Positions 48,151 to 60,328 of a stretch of DNA of 64,000 nucleotides are shown here, piece by piece. Under the pieces are notes generated by a model. That model did no database searches, was not told the origin of the DNA, and saw only the letters and a list, made by a program, of their open reading frames with translations. The stretch is from Periplaneta americana (Eukaryota > Arthropoda > Insecta > Blattodea > Blattidae). A program made the translations under genes and the position numbers. The stretch lies in contig NC_091120.1 in NCBI RefSeq assembly GCF_040183065.1, positions 20,309,208 through 20,373,207 of the forward strand. The letters run 5' to 3'. Position 1 is the first letter of the stretch. Each line of letters opens with the position of its first letter.

Positions 48151-48834
48151 ACAACACAAATTATTCTAGTGAGAATCAAACACCTCTTCTTATATCTCAC
48201 CAAAATCGAAACTCATGGCTCTGATTTTCACGACGCATCATACCTGCACTTCAACCGACGAGCATACTTTCCATTTCACAAATAAATACTGTTTCAAACA
48301 ATTGTACTAACATCACTACTCTCACCACGTAAAGTTACGGAAATGTATACGGCATCAATGATATTTAATTGAACTAATTTGTCCCAACATGAAGGCCAAC
48401 ACACGTGATCACTTCTTCACACGAACACATCCGCCCTTCAGTCATGACTGACAGACGGTTTCAATCATAATTATACCTACAAAGCTACAAACTAGCAGTC
48501 CCCACATCAGTTCCCAGTGAGGGAAGCGGATATTAATTACTTGTACCTAACCAGGAATTTCTAACTTGTTTAACGATGAATTCAAATGCAAAGTACGAGT
48601 ATATTCAGAGCCGGTAGGATTGTGCATTACACAGTGATACCTAGGCCCATGTAACTTATATTCAGTTAGAGATCCAGTAAGTTATCTACAGCGACGGTTA
48701 TTTACTTACTTAGGTTCATCTGTGTGAGGATTGATTCCTTCTATCATAAACATTTGAAAATAGTAGTAGCCTATAGTAGGCCTAGAATAGCCTATATGTA
48801 TTTAATCTGGTAGAGATAAGATCGAAGCTAGTTC
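48151..48834. other. Unassigned stretch
   Basis: No gene seen. Near 48798 a short ATTTAATCTGGTAGAG resembles the terminal bases of the LINE family at 10655/40558 on the minus strand. Confidence 0.35.
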
Positions 48835-50130
48835 GAATAATTAAAATGTGTCTCAGTGAAACTTACAGCAGAGTCCGTATAGGTCAATTTCTCTCAGATG
48901 CGTTTCCAATTCACTCTGGGCTAAAGCAAGGAGATGCACTATCACCTTTACTTTTTAACTTTGCTCTAGAGTATGCCATTAGGAAAGTTCAGGATAACAG
49001 AGAGGGTTTGGAATGAATGGGTTTCATCAGCTGCTTGTCTATGCATATGACGTGAATATGTTAGGAGAAAATCCACAAACGATTAGGGAAAATAGGGGAA
49101 TTTTACTTGAAGCAAGTAAAGGGATAGGTTTGAAAGTAAATCCCGAAAAGACAAAGTATATGATTATGTCTCGTGACCAGAATATTGTATGAAATGGAAC
49201 TATAAAAATTGGAAATTTATCCTCTGAAGAAGTGGAAAAATTCAAATATCTTGGAGCAACAGTAACAAATATAAATGACACTCGCGAGGAAATCAAACAC
49301 AGAATAAATATTGGAAATGCGTGTTATTATTCGGTTGAGAAGCTTTTGTCATCCAGTCTGCTGTCAAAAAATCTGAAAGTTAGAATTTATAAAACAGTTA
49401 TATTACCGGTTGTTCTTTATGGTTGTGAAACTTGGACTCTCATTTTGAGAAAGGAACATAGGTTAAGGGTGTTTGAGAATAAGGTGCTTAGGAAAATATT
49501 TGGGGCTAAGAAGGATGAAGTTACAGGAGAATGGAGAAAGTTACACAACACAGAACTGCACGCATTGCATGCTTCACCTGACATAATTAGGAACATTCAA
49601 TCCAGACGTTTGAGATGGGCAGGGCATGTAGCACGTATGGGCAAATCTAGAAATACATATAGAGTGTTAGTTGGGATGTCGGAGGGAAAAAGACCTTTGG
49701 GGAGGCCGAGACGTAGAGGGAAGATAATATTAAAATGGATTTGAGGGAGGTGGGATATGATGATAGAGACTGGATTAATCTTGCTCAGGATAGGGACCGT
49801 CCACACCTGTGGAGTAACGGTCAGCGCGTCTGGCCGCGAAACCAGGTGGCCCGGGTTCGAATCCCGGTCGGGACAAGTTACCTGGTTGAGGTTTTTTCCG
49901 GGGTTTTCCCCCAACCCAATACGAGCAAACGCTGGGTAACTTTCAGTGCTGGACCCCGGACTCATTTCACCGGCATTATCACCTTCATTTCATTCAGACG
50001 CTAAATAACCTAGATGTTGATACAGCGTCGTAAAATAACCCAATAAAAAAAAAGGATAGGGACCTATGGCGGGCTTATGTGAGGCGACAATGAACCTCCG
50101 GGTTCCTTAAAAGCCAGTAAGTAAGTAAGT
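48835..50130 (+). mobile_element. RTE-a LINE, longest copy in the window, split by SINE-A
   Basis: Begins LVRIIKMCLSETYSRVRIGQ, GLKQGDALSPLLFNFALEYA (RT fingers/palm), continues past the YAYD-type catalytic site (YADD in other copies; GCATATGACG here) and the thumb region. Frame breaks occur at 49014 and 49192. The SINE at 49799-50052 splits the NLAQDRDRW codons; the rest (50053-50130) completes the 3' end with GTAAGTAAGTAAGT. Confidence 0.9.
49799..50052 (+). mobile_element. SINE-A, full-length reference copy with 12-bp target duplication
   Basis: Duplication AGGATAGGGACC at 49787-49798 and 50053-50064. tRNA-like head with A-box TGGAGTAACGGTCAGCGCG and B-box GGGTTCGAATCCC. Body blocks: ACCTGGTTGAGGTTTTTTCC, CTGGGTAACTTTCAGTGCTG, GACCCCGGACTCATTTCACC; end CGTCGTAAAATAACCC plus A8. 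It looks young and structurally complete. RNA polymerase III transcription is expected from the boxes; the LINE partner is unknown, as its 3' end does not match RTE-a. Confidence 0.95.
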
Positions 50131-51224
50131 ACAAGTATAGTATAATATAAATTCAGATATGTAATGTTAGGCAATTACCGGTACTAGAATTATAGGCTAT
50201 ATTATATCTGTAAACTTGAAAATTTATTTTCTGCCCTATTGCGACTAAATGTTTATATGCTGAGATAAGAGGTCACTTCATTCTCCATCTCTCATTCCCC
50301 TCGATCTACAAACACAGTTGTCCATGCGTTTTGTAACTTCATACGTTTCGTTATCCTGGAACGAGACCTGCTCATGACGTCATATTTTCAGAATTCTCAT
50401 TTAACTGCAGCTAAAACTAACCAAGTATGATTAGTCTAAAAATCAAACTTATCAACATTTGTAAACCTTGTGAAGGAAACTGGAAAGTGTAACGGAGAAA
50501 TCTGTCTAATATTCAAGAAGAGAAGTGGAGAAAAATAAGAAGAAGAAGAAAAAGAAGCTGACGTCTAAATTCATCAATTCCTTTATGTCAGAATATGGTC
50601 CCATTTATACCGAATAATCGAGACTTTACTGTTGCTACTTTAAAAGGACATAAGACAACTCATTCAAATGAGAAACAACTAAGCCTACTCTGCCAAAAGA
50701 CCGGCGCTGGAGCAGCGTCCTTTGTGTTGAGATGAAAAGGTATCCAGTGGCCTTAAATGATATTTCATACAACTTATTACTTATTTCGCGGCTATTTTTT
50801 ATTCCTCCGTGTCCCCTTTTCCTTGTGTATATATCCAATTCCTTCCACTCCGACTGTTTCTGTTTGCTTTACCACACAATGCCATGTCATATCATTTTTC
50901 CATCTCTCTCCCTCTCCCTGCTTCTTTGGCATCTCACCATCTTGTTCCCCATTTCCCAAGGGGAATCTCCTCACGCCTTTGTTTCCACTATGCGACACTG
51001 TTTTAGAATTCTGTACCACGTTTTCGATTTGCTACTGCTACATTGTGGAGGGACCAAGGACAGGTGGCAGCACTTACTGGGAACAAGGATCTACAGGACA
51101 CCGGTAACTAAGTAACTGATCATGTAAATACCCGTGCAGGTTCCAACGAGAAACTCTTCAATGTAAAATGCCACAAAGCCATTAATTATTTGCCGAAAGC
51201 AACGACAAACACTTCAAACGTTAA
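50131..51224. other. Unassigned 1.1-kb stretch
   Basis: Several overlapping open frames of 60-127 codons at 50732-51115 are pyrimidine-rich translations I cannot assign. No repeat recognised. Confidence 0.35.
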
Positions 51225-51480
51225 GACTGTATGTATGTATTTATTCACACTGCAATGGTGGCAATGGTAACTAATTACACTCAATAATGACAATAATAAA
51301 CTTATTAATTAAAAATACAATTAATAATAATACTAATAATAATAATAACAACAACAACAACAACAGGGAATATACTAAATTAAATGAAACGATCACTTAA
51401 AATAACATTTGAAATATTCTAATTTGTATCTTAAAACTAAGATCGAACTAAAACCCACGAGTATGATATGTTCATATCTG
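51225..51480 (-). mobile_element. Probable LINE 3' end (minus strand)
   Basis: On the minus strand, GTGAATAAATACATACATAC resembles a LINE 3' terminus with a polyadenylation-like AATAAA and tetranucleotide tail. An AAT/AAC microsatellite lies at 51325-51366. No coding part remains. Confidence 0.4.
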
Positions 51481-51499
51481 CACAAGTACCTTTCAAATT

Positions 51500-51888
51500 A
51501 CACTCATTTCGCTGTCAACTCACTCACTGCACTGGAACTACGACACATTTCACTGATTCTATCCTGATTTCACTAACACTTCAAAAACATTTCACTATTC
51601 AAATACTATGCACTGCCACTATAAACTATAAAGCTTCACTGACAGGAACACGTTTCACTTACACAGCACACTTCACTGACACGACATACTCCTTCACTGA
51701 TACAACACACTTCACTGACACAACATAATTCTTCACTGATACAACACTTCAATAACATATCATTTACACCCTTTACATACTGTGTATAATTACCGTTGAC
51801 TGTTAGCATTTACAGATTAAAAATTATCTATCTCGATATTATAATTTTAGCATTAATTGTAATGCACAGTCTGATTCGTTTGGGTATA
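51500..51888. repeat. Degenerate CACTGAYACR minisatellite
   Basis: Repeated TTCACTGACAC/TTCACTGATACAACAC units from about 51640 to 51755, with older diverged units upstream from 51530. The threonine-rich open frame over it is a product of the repeat. Confidence 0.6.
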
Positions 51889-52495
51889 CTGGGTGTTAAT
51901 TTCAAAGTGTGTCATGACATCACTGTTGTGAGTCAGCGATTTGAAGTGAGTTTCAGCTTTTATGTCAGAGAAGTTGGCTATTAATCAAGGCGTTCAATCT
52001 GAACTTGAGAACGTGTACGGTATAGCTTGAACGTCGTAGCAACAGATGACGGTCTGTAAAGTCTGTGTGCTACCATAACCTCTTTCGAACTGTATTTTGC
52101 ACGGGCAAGTCGTACGCAGGGTATTTGTTATCATCGGTTGCGTACGGCAACATTCCACAACACAAATCAAATGCTCCGTGTCCATGTTGACCGTCGTGCT
52201 TAATGTCAACAAATACGTAAGTAATCGTCTTAACCCTCTCCACATATCCCGACAGTAAGAAAAGAACTCACCTCAGTACATGTTTCCAAACAGTTCACAT
52301 TCCTGCCACTACCGGCGTTACCGTACGTATCGGTAAGTACTCTTGGGAATGAACGCCGTACTTGCTAGGCAACTTCTCTGGCACATAAGTAATACATCTC
52401 TGCGGAAGTGTAGGAAGATTGAATTCTCTAGGCTCAACGACTAGCCACATGACGACATACAGCGAGCCATGACACACTTTGAACTGAACACGCAG
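51889..52495 (-). mobile_element. Repeat Y, copy 3
   Basis: 607 bp, CTGGGTGTTAATTTC left and GAACACGCAG right, TA at 51887-51888 and 52496-52497. Same two short minus-strand frames as the other copies. Confidence 0.85.
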
Positions 52496-52639
52496 TAGAT
52501 AATATTAATTTATTATTATAAAGCTATTATGATAGTAGGAAAAATTTCTTGCTGATTTATTATGATTAAAAGATGGAAGTTTCCATATATGACAATCAAC
52601 GAAGCATAATCTGAAAGGACAAATGAAAATCGTAGAAGA

Positions 52640-53043
52640 TTAAAATAGCTACTACAAATCAACAGCGGGCACAATGTGTTCTTTGGTATGCTAAAGTTGA
52701 GAGTGTTAAAAGAGTTCAAAGGGAATTTCGACGTGAGAATGGTGTGCGTAATGTACCTAAATACGATTCCTTAATGTTGTGGTATCGAACATTTGTAGAA
52801 ACAGGTTCTGTATTAAAAAAAACATGCAGGAGGTCGCAGGCGAAACCCAGTACGACAAGCAGCTATCTCTTGGGTTGGTCCTCAAACTCTCCAGATCTAA
52901 CCCCTCCTGACTTCTTCGTGCAGGGTTTTGTTAAAGATATTTTTTATTCACAGAAACCCAGGAACATTGACGATCTGAGAGTAAAAATTACTCAAGCCTT
53001 TCAACAAAATAACCCCTCTTATGTTATAACGGACATGGACTGA
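52640..53043 (+). pseudogene. Mariner-type transposase with the middle deleted
   Basis: The N-terminal DUF4817-type part (VLWYAKVESVKRVQREFRR, NGVRNVPKYDSLMLWYRTFV, ETGSVLKK) is joined directly to the C-terminal catalytic end (GWSSNSPDLTPPDFFVQGFV, KDIFYSQKPRNIDDLRVKIT). The reading frame is kept and stops at 53041-53043 (TDMD stop). The first two catalytic aspartates and about 150 residues are missing. A third mariner-type family, distinct from those at 19113 and 37163. Confidence 0.8.
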
Positions 53044-53160
53044 ATTACAGCACCGTTATGAGTTATGCAGGGTGCGCAATTGGGGTTATGTTAAGATCTG
53101 AGGAATCTCTCATCTTTCAGTGTTGTTTGCACAAAGTTTCAACAAATAAAGTTCAGTAGT

Positions 53161-53379
53161 AGGGGAGAGTCGGGTAGTATCGGACATCGGGTAATATCGG
53201 ACAGTGAGTTTCTTTCATCTACCGCACGATTACAGTACCTGATTGACATGGTTACGTTTCTGTGATGTCTCATAGAGATACGTAACCATGTTATTCAGGT
53301 ACTACCATATGGTGGTAGATGAAAGAAACGCACTGTCCGATACTATCCGATGTCCGATACTACCCGACTCTCCCCTAAT
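53161..53379. mobile_element. Palindromic MITE, TA-GGGGAGAG...CTCTCCCC-TA
   Basis: About 219 bp; arms GGGGAGAGTCGGGTAGTATC and reverse complement, paired for about 65 bp and again in the centre (GGTTACGT/ACGTAACC). Flanked by TA. Its ends start GG and finish CC, which matters for the TAGGCCTA finding. Confidence 0.85.
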
Positions 53380-53859
53380 TGTTTTACGGTGTTTTGATTT
53401 TATCCATACTCAAACGTATCAATCTGTATATGAATTTATATAGTTCAGAATAACTGAGCAGTTTCATAAAAACCTACTTCTAGACCAATGAAGACAGTTG
53501 AAGGTCAAACAAAACACCTATAGTCCAAAAACATATATTTCAGGAGAAACACAAAACTATCTGGCATGGGAGTTATTAACACTTCATCATTCCATTTTTT
53601 AAGGTATTGTAGAATAGTGTCATGCAATACACGCGCTATGTTCGTACCAATATCTCAATCATGTTAGCGTGAAACATTTACCCATACAATTTCAAGCTCT
53701 AGTACTGCTTCTTATGTGCGCGGCAAAAGCCACCTGAGAGAAAAATACTTTAGAACGTGAATTGTGGTATTAGTTATGGAGTCATCTTTAGGTACAGAAG
53801 TAACCCCATGGTAGAAACTTAAGCAACGAAAGGAGAAGAAACAGGATATAATAAAGAAA
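53380..53859. other. Unassigned stretch
   Basis: Nothing recognised. Confidence 0.35.
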
Positions 53860-55126
53860 TATAATATGCGTTACAAGAGCGGTATGTTGAAGTTTTCATG
53901 TTCGAGGAAAAGTTTGAAAAAGCGAAACGTAGTTGAGCTTTTTTAATTTCCGAGAATTGAAAGAAACCATACCGCTCTTGTATCGTACATTATTTTGTGC
54001 GAAGATCGTTTATTACATACCTGAAAGACGAATTTCTAATTAGTTGCAATGAAATCTCCATCTTGGTTTCTGTTCAATGACGGTAAATTTGTAAAACAAA
54101 AATATCTATCTTCAACATTGTTGCTTTAAAATGTTTTCTGTGTTTACTATACCCAGCAGGCCGTGATATACGTCTGTCTTTTTTTTTCCCCCAGTCCATA
54201 AATGCGAACTTAAAACAAACGGTAAGGTTCTGTAATGATTTATTTTTCATTTTAATATTTTAACAATATTATTTATATAACATATTGCAGTAATAACATC
54301 GGCATCTGGAATCTTGTTGACTTTTTCACGGCTTCCTTAATGTTACATACATCATGAATGCAGTAGACTAACTTTAGTGGAGTTGTAGAGTTTACTTAAT
54401 TTTTGCAAATATTTTAAAAAATAATTAACAGTGCAATTTAGGTGCAATTGCAGTGGTAAGTTTCCAATTTATAATTATTACTATATTGAACGTCTGTAAA
54501 AATAATATGTTAAAAGCAGTTAGAATTTACAAAACAGTTATATTACCGGTTCTTCTGTACGGTTGTGAAACTTGGACTCTCACTCTGACAGAGGAACATA
54601 GGTTCAGGGTGTTTGAGAATAAGGTGCTTAGGAAAATATTTGGGGCTAAGCGGGATGAAGTTACAGGAGAATGGAGAAAGTTACACAACACAGAACTGCA
54701 CGCATTGTATTCTTCACCTGACATAATTAAGAACATTAAATCCAGACGTTTGAGATGGGCAGGGCATGTAGTTGGAACACCGGAGGGAAAAAGACCTTTA
54801 GGGAGGCCGAGACGTAGATGGGAGGATAATATTTAAATGGATTTGAGGGAGGTGGGGTATGATGATAGAGACTGGATTAATCTTGCACAGGATAGGGACC
54901 GCTGGCGGGCTTATGTGAGGGCGGCAATGAACCTTCGGGTTCCTTAAAAGCCATTTGTAAGTAAGTAAGTAAAAGCCTAAAGCAGTAAAATCAATATGTC
55001 ACTTAAGCGGCAAGAAGAGGGAAATTGTTATGTGTGTTAGGTTGGGAATACTGAATGTGGAATTTTAGACTTACCGCGGTTTGGTTTTGTGCGGAAACCA
55101 AGCAAATACGCACGATCTCGCACAAA
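53860..55126 (+). mobile_element. Repeat X, copy 4 (long form), with RTE-a inside
   Basis: Hairpin at 53868-53985, the extra ~105-bp segment at about 54200-54305, and end CACGATCTCGCACAAA. An RTE-a copy (54518-54969) splits it at TTAAAAGC; the other X copies read TTAAAAGCCTAAAGC without interruption. Confidence 0.85.
54518..54969 (+). mobile_element. RTE-a LINE 3' copy inside repeat X
   Basis: Target duplication TAAAAGC (54511-54517, 54970-54976). Open frame from [20 protein letters not shown] to GRPRRRWEDNI, with a ~48-bp in-frame deletion (ARMGESRNAYRVLVG region) and a one-base insertion giving TAA at 54834. Nearly identical to the copy at 35844. Confidence 0.92.
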
Positions 55127-55136
55127 GGAAGTTTAA

Positions 55137-55285
55137 AGGAGAGACACACTTTTAGTCACAACAGAGTGTTTTTTCTTAAAATAACCGTCGTCCATAGTTA
55201 CTTACATTTTTACATGTATTTTATGAGACAATTTAAGTTATAAATGTTCTTCAGTTTTCCCTAGTTTCTACAGTAGTGTCTTGCA
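55137..55285. repeat. Single diverged unit of the 189-bp tandem repeat
   Basis: Blocks TCACAACAGAGT, AGTTAC, ACATGTATTT, GGCAATTTAAGTTA-like and TTTCTACA match the units at 33871-34626 in order. Both sites are preceded by AAAGGAG. Confidence 0.75.
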
Positions 55286-55289
55286 GTGT

Positions 55290-55845
55290 TCGAACATGAA
55301 AGAGACAACCAAGACATTAAAAACTTCGTTTTATTACACATGAAAAACTAATCGCAAAATATGTGCTAACCATTGGCAAACATCATGGACAGAGTCATCA
55401 TCCAGAAAACTTCACGAAATAGTGCAACATTCCAGAATGAAATATCCACTACAAAATTTTAAACGTCAAGATCAAGTAATAATCACCAGATTGCGAGTTG
55501 GCTACACCAAAATTACACATTCTTATCTTTTAGACAGAACTCCTCCTCCAACATGCACCAATTGCCACAATAGGGTCTCTGTACGCCATTTAATTTCTGA
55601 ATGTCCACTATATCACCTTCATCGAGATCAATTTCATATACCAACAGATTTATCAAGAGTTCTCAACAACCCATCATTTAGTTCAAACTTAATTAAATTT
55701 CTGAAAGCTATCAACATTTACAAATGTATCTAAATGATTATTGTAATACAGTACACTCTATGTAAACTGTAAGAATTGTTTATGTATTGTCGCGATATGA
55801 CTTCCTAAGTTAAAGCGACATAAAATAAATAAATTAAAAAAAAAA
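55290..55845 (+). mobile_element. Non-LTR retrotransposon 3' end (RNase H-side C-terminus)
   Basis: The plus-strand frame from 55344 to 55733: WQTSWTESSSRKLHEI, ITRLRVGYTKITHSYLLDRT, PPTCTNCHNRVSVRHLISEC. The C-x2-C-x9-H-x4-C knuckle and TRLR-G-T---HSYLL are typical of the region after RNase H in I/R1/jockey-related LINEs. 3' UTR ends ATAAAATAAATAAATT plus A10 at 55845. 5'-truncated. Confidence 0.75.
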
Positions 55846-56180
55846 AGAATTCTTAAGGGCTTAAAACATGAGGAAAGGACAGCGAATATTTTATAACAAG
55901 GTGGAACAAACACGACATTCTTTGTTCTGCGAAGCGAACAGTGGCGAATATCGAACTTCAGCAGGACTGTACTCGACAGATTTATAATTTAATTTATTCT
56001 TGCATTTCTTTTCGCACCAGATTTCATATTATGCATTACACTTATTTCCTTTGTTGCTACCAGTGTCCATTAGTTATGAAGATAAGTGTATTAAAGCGTC
56101 AAATCAATAATTGAGAAAGGGAAATCAAAAACTCTCCAACTCCAATATACCAAATTTTGCAGGAGAGGGAAAAAACGTAT
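55846..56180. other. Unassigned stretch
   Basis: Nothing recognised. Confidence 0.35.
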
Positions 56181-57001
56181 TGTGACAGCGACGTGAGATT
56201 CGAACTCACGACCAGCGTCCCGCAAGAGAGAAGATCGCGCGGAGCACTTTGAGACGGCGCGCGGCGAGAGAGTGGAGATGGAGTTTGCGCGCGCATCTTC
56301 TGCTTGCCTAGAGAGGCCGAGAAATCCGTCGAAGTGGAAGACTCGCGAATTCGAACTTTCGAGGCTACGTCGCTGTGGTTATAAATTACGGTCGCGAAGG
56401 AACGACAGCAGATTTTCAGTTGATTAATCAGCCAGTCAGTGACTAAGCCAGAGCAAGCCAGTCTTGTGTACCGGAGTTCGACTCGAGTGTGCGTCCGCAA
56501 CTGTTGTCAACATCCGAGGACCTGAGTTCGAGTGCAGTGGACCGCAGTTGGAGGGACCTGAGTTCGAGTACAGTGAACTGTCTCTGAAGGTCTTTGGTTC
56601 GAGATTCTGTGAACTCGAGTGACTGAGCTAGAAGAACTGTGAACTGAGAACTGATAGTTCTGATTTGTAAATAGTGCTTTGTAAATATTAGTTAAGATTA
56701 ACAGTTCATTGTTGTTCGTAATAGACCAAGTAAATTGTCATTGCCGTCAGTGGAGTGCTATAACGAATACTGTGTTGAGTAAAATCCAATTGTTGACGAG
56801 AGCGTTTAAGGCGAATTGTAGAAAGGAATTATTGTTGGAAGAGTAAAATCCTATTGTTGAGTTGAAAGAAATTCACAGTATTATTTCTCTTACTAACTTT
56901 AAATACTATACATTTACTGTATATATTAATATTGTGTAAAATTACATTCTTCATCAATTAAATACTTCAAAACCTAATTTTTTATATTATCTTACGCTAC
57001 A
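56181..57001. mobile_element. Possible solo LTR
   Basis: About 820 bp starting TGTGACAGCGACGTGAG and ending CTTACGCTACA (TG...CA, with TGT-AGCG/CGCTACA inverted). The interior is non-coding, has short repeated phrases (GACCTGAGTTCGAGT), and is locally GC-rich at the 5' side. No 4-6-bp target duplication and no second LTR were found. The 5' part also contains an inverted tRNA-like B-box (GAGTTCGAATCTC on minus), so a SINE-derived origin of that part is possible. Confidence 0.35.
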
Positions 57002-58776
57002 ATTTGAAATAAACACTGCTGGAGTTAGTGGTTTTCTGACTTCCACAGTGTATGAATTAAGAAAAGTAGATAAATATGAGCCATGTGAAGAAAAAAGATA
57101 AGTATATCATAATTTCCTTATGAAACATTGGAATATATGAGAAAATGGAAGTTTATTATTGAGATTGACATTGCTACATTTTTTAAATTTCAAATATATG
57201 ACACAGAAAATCACAAATTACCATAAAGAACATCAAAATACACAAATAAAACCACAAAAAATGTTAAAATGTTAACACAGTCTCATTCATGTTACAGATT
57301 CTGTTTTTTCTCTCACTCTCATGTTCTTCCTTTGCATCTAGATTCTAGATAATTACTGTCCGCAAACAGAGTTTGGTAATACGTCCTACTTTCCTCAGAA
57401 ATAATCTGCATTCAATTTTGCAAGTCCTTTTGCTTTCTTCTTTCAATGGCAATGCTGAATTGTACTTTAGTTGACTGGGGAATGATGCATCTGTATTGGG
57501 TTTCTGGAAGTTAATCGACTCGATATTGTGCCTTTAATAGTCTTACTTACATGGATTTCACAGATTTCTGTGACATTCTGAATACCGTATCGTATCACTT
57601 TATTCAGCTGGTTGAGCGATAGTGTTGCCACCTACCGGTAAATTAAGCTTGGAATGCAAAAACTCTCTTATTCCATGGAGTAAGTGGAGTTCTGACTTCC
57701 ACGAGTTTTAAAACAGCCCCCAGAATGCAGATGAATGTCGATATTAGTGTATTCTTGCCTTCCACGCATGCGGGACAAACTAAAAAGCATCATCCAGCTC
57801 ATAACTCAATTTTGTCAAAAATTGGAGTTAGTGAGTTTTTGATCTTCCTGTCTCAATTGTAGGCCTATATTAAGCAAACATATTTTTTTAATAAGACAAA
57901 ATAAATTTTCTTCAATTGTTACTCCGTTTGTGTACTAAGAAAATCTCGGTTTCATGTAATGAAGTGCGCCTGATGTTCCGTCTGACTGCAAAACAAGAGG
58001 CGTAAGCGGTTGAAAAATCGAATATTCGGTCGGTTACCCGACCTTGACGGATGCTCTCTAACCGGTCGAATCTAAACCGGTTGTAAGTGCTATTTTGCAG
58101 CTCTCTGGAAACACGGGCAATAAAGTTGTATAATCCAGATTACTGAAATGCTGTAGTAAAGGCTTAAATATATAACATAAAAATGAACGTTCATTGAATT
58201 TTCTTATTTCTGATTTATGAAGATAAAGTACCGTAATGATGCGAAAATCTATTTCGCGATTTCCACAGAAACACATTTACATTATACCTTGCAGAAGATG
58301 GTTTTTGGTATAGACTCCTCTGTTCAATGTACAGATTTATCATAACTACAGGACGATTTAGATTGTATTCAATCCCCGAGTCAATTCAACCGGGAATGAA
58401 GCACAAGAAATATAATAATTTTTACTGAGAAATTAACGGGCATTTTATTAAAAATTAACACACACTGGCGAGTTTCTCGAAAATAGTTCTAACCACGTGT
58501 TTTTTTATTCTGAACAACGTTTATCTAGAAGACTGAGGTAGACATAATATATATGCCACGCTTAAGCATAACATTGTTAAACGCCAATAATTCAGTAAAG
58601 GCTATGTGAGATAGACAAAACAAACTTATGTTTGTGTAAATTATAGAGACAATAAGGATGAAATTTTGATCTCTTTTAATGAAGAAACGCATTTCCTATT
58701 ATTTAAATTAATTATCAATCTCATAGGCCTACTAAATGTGTACGATCTTTCATTACTTTGGGGCGCTCGGAAGCGT
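57002..58776. other. Unassigned 1.8-kb stretch
   Basis: AT-rich with no recognised protein. A GGAGTTAGTG...TTTTCTGACTTCCAC-like phrase occurs at about 57020, 57685 and (diverged) 57825, hinting at an old dispersed unit. Confidence 0.35.
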
Positions 58777-59005
58777 ATTTTTTTTAATTTTGGTTATTTT
58801 ATGACGCTATATCAACTGCTATGGATATCGAGCGTCCGAATGAAATGAAGGTGATAATGGCAGCGAAATGAGTCCAGGATCCAGCGCCGAAAGTTACCTA
58901 GTATTTGCTCTTAATTGATTGAGAGGAAACCCCGGAAAATTCTGAACCAAATGACTTGTCCCAACAAGGATTTAATCCTGGGTCCGCTCGTTTCACGGTC
59001 AGGCA
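58777..59005 (-). mobile_element. SINE-A, diverged copy
   Basis: Minus strand; 3' end ATTTTATGACGCTATATCAAC, middle CGCCGAAAGTTACC, and a decayed B-box (GGATTTAATCCTGGG on plus). Confidence 0.75.
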
Positions 59006-59202
59006 TAATTTGTTGTTTTGATGCATAATATCTCCCCTCAAAATATTGGAACTTTTTTTTCAGAACACCCTGTATAAACGATTCTCAACACGTTTTCACT
59101 TAATATTATTTGTTTGTTAGTAAGTTTCTGAAAAAAATGTGTTACTTTTCAAGAACGTTTCACAGAAGAAAACTATCTGTGTTTATACGTACTTCCATAT
59201 AC

Positions 59203-60321
59203 CAGTGATGTCAACTGATGCCCATAGGAGCAAGCGCGCGCTTTAGAGCCCAGGAGAGCCCGAGCGCTTTACAGAGGAAAGGAAAGGGACAGACGAAAGA
59301 GGTAGTATATGAAGCTTGGTCGAGTTATATAGCCTACAGGGATGGCCAGCACTGATTCAATGGATAAAGGGAAGAGAACTTATTAAAACTGTATCCATGT
59401 TCATTTTTAGATTTGTCTGAGAAGTATAAGTGCATTATAAGAATGTAATTTTTAATTTTAATGCTCATTTTTCACAAGTTTGCTTTTTTATTCAAAATGA
59501 ATATTTTCTCAACTTTTTTTACAGAAAAGTGAAATTTTTAGATATGCTTGTTTAGTAGCCTTATAGGTACTAAAACAATGTTTTCGTAAATCTAATATGT
59601 CGTAAATACGTATTACTGAAGATAGTGTATTAAAATGTTTGAAAATATTCACATGGAAAATGTTTGTAAGGAAATGATTTAACAAAGCAAATACTGTTAC
59701 ATCACAAACAAAAGATATGTGCCTATGTGTTGGTAAAACGTCAGCTCTATAGCTTCAGCAGATTTCGAGATAATTTAATGTTCTGATAACAGAAAGTTGC
59801 GCACCAATATCAACTAAAAGCATAATGCGATAAGAGTTTTATTACGTAATATTAGTTACAACCTAGACAACTTTGCTTTATACTATAATATAGTTTTGAT
59901 TACTTTTATAAGGCTAAAGATACCATCAATATCAATTTCAACTTATCATGTCATATTCTGTATCTTTCTTAGGGATAACACTTTCTTTATGAATTCACTT
60001 AGTACAGTATAGTTGTAGTTATTATGGAATTTGTGTGAATATTCCTTCTTTACTCTTTATTATATTATTAACGTTTAAAACACAACTGCAATATTAGTCT
60101 AAGAAATAGGTGTTAGTAATTTGGTTTACAGACAATGTAGAAAATAACAAACAGAAAGAAGTCATATAAAAATAACGACATAAAATTTCACGTTCCGTTT
60201 GAAGTTTGTGCACCACTGTTTTCTTAATCCAACAGGCTGCTTATTCCTCCTAGCATACCTAGCGCTTAATGCCCGCGCACGACGTCAAGGTCAGAAAAAT
60301 GCGCTTGCTTTGACATCACTG
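59203..60321. mobile_element. hAT-type non-autonomous element with perfect 8-bp duplication
   Basis: 1119 bp. Duplication CCATATAC at 59195-59202 and 60322-60329. Ends CAGTGATGTCAA and TTGACATCACTG, with subterminal GCAAGCGC on both sides. No transposase visible; the interior is AT-rich. The duplication overlaps the first base of repeat V copy B, so the element inserted at V's edge. Confidence 0.85.
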
Positions 60322-60328
60322 CCATATA

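Noticed and set aside
50732..51115. Overlapping 116- and 127-codon frames as a host gene
   Set aside because: Same DNA open in several frames, pyrimidine-rich composition, and no recognisable domain.
51468..51728. Threonine-rich 86-codon frame
   Set aside because: Product of the CACTGAYACR minisatellite.
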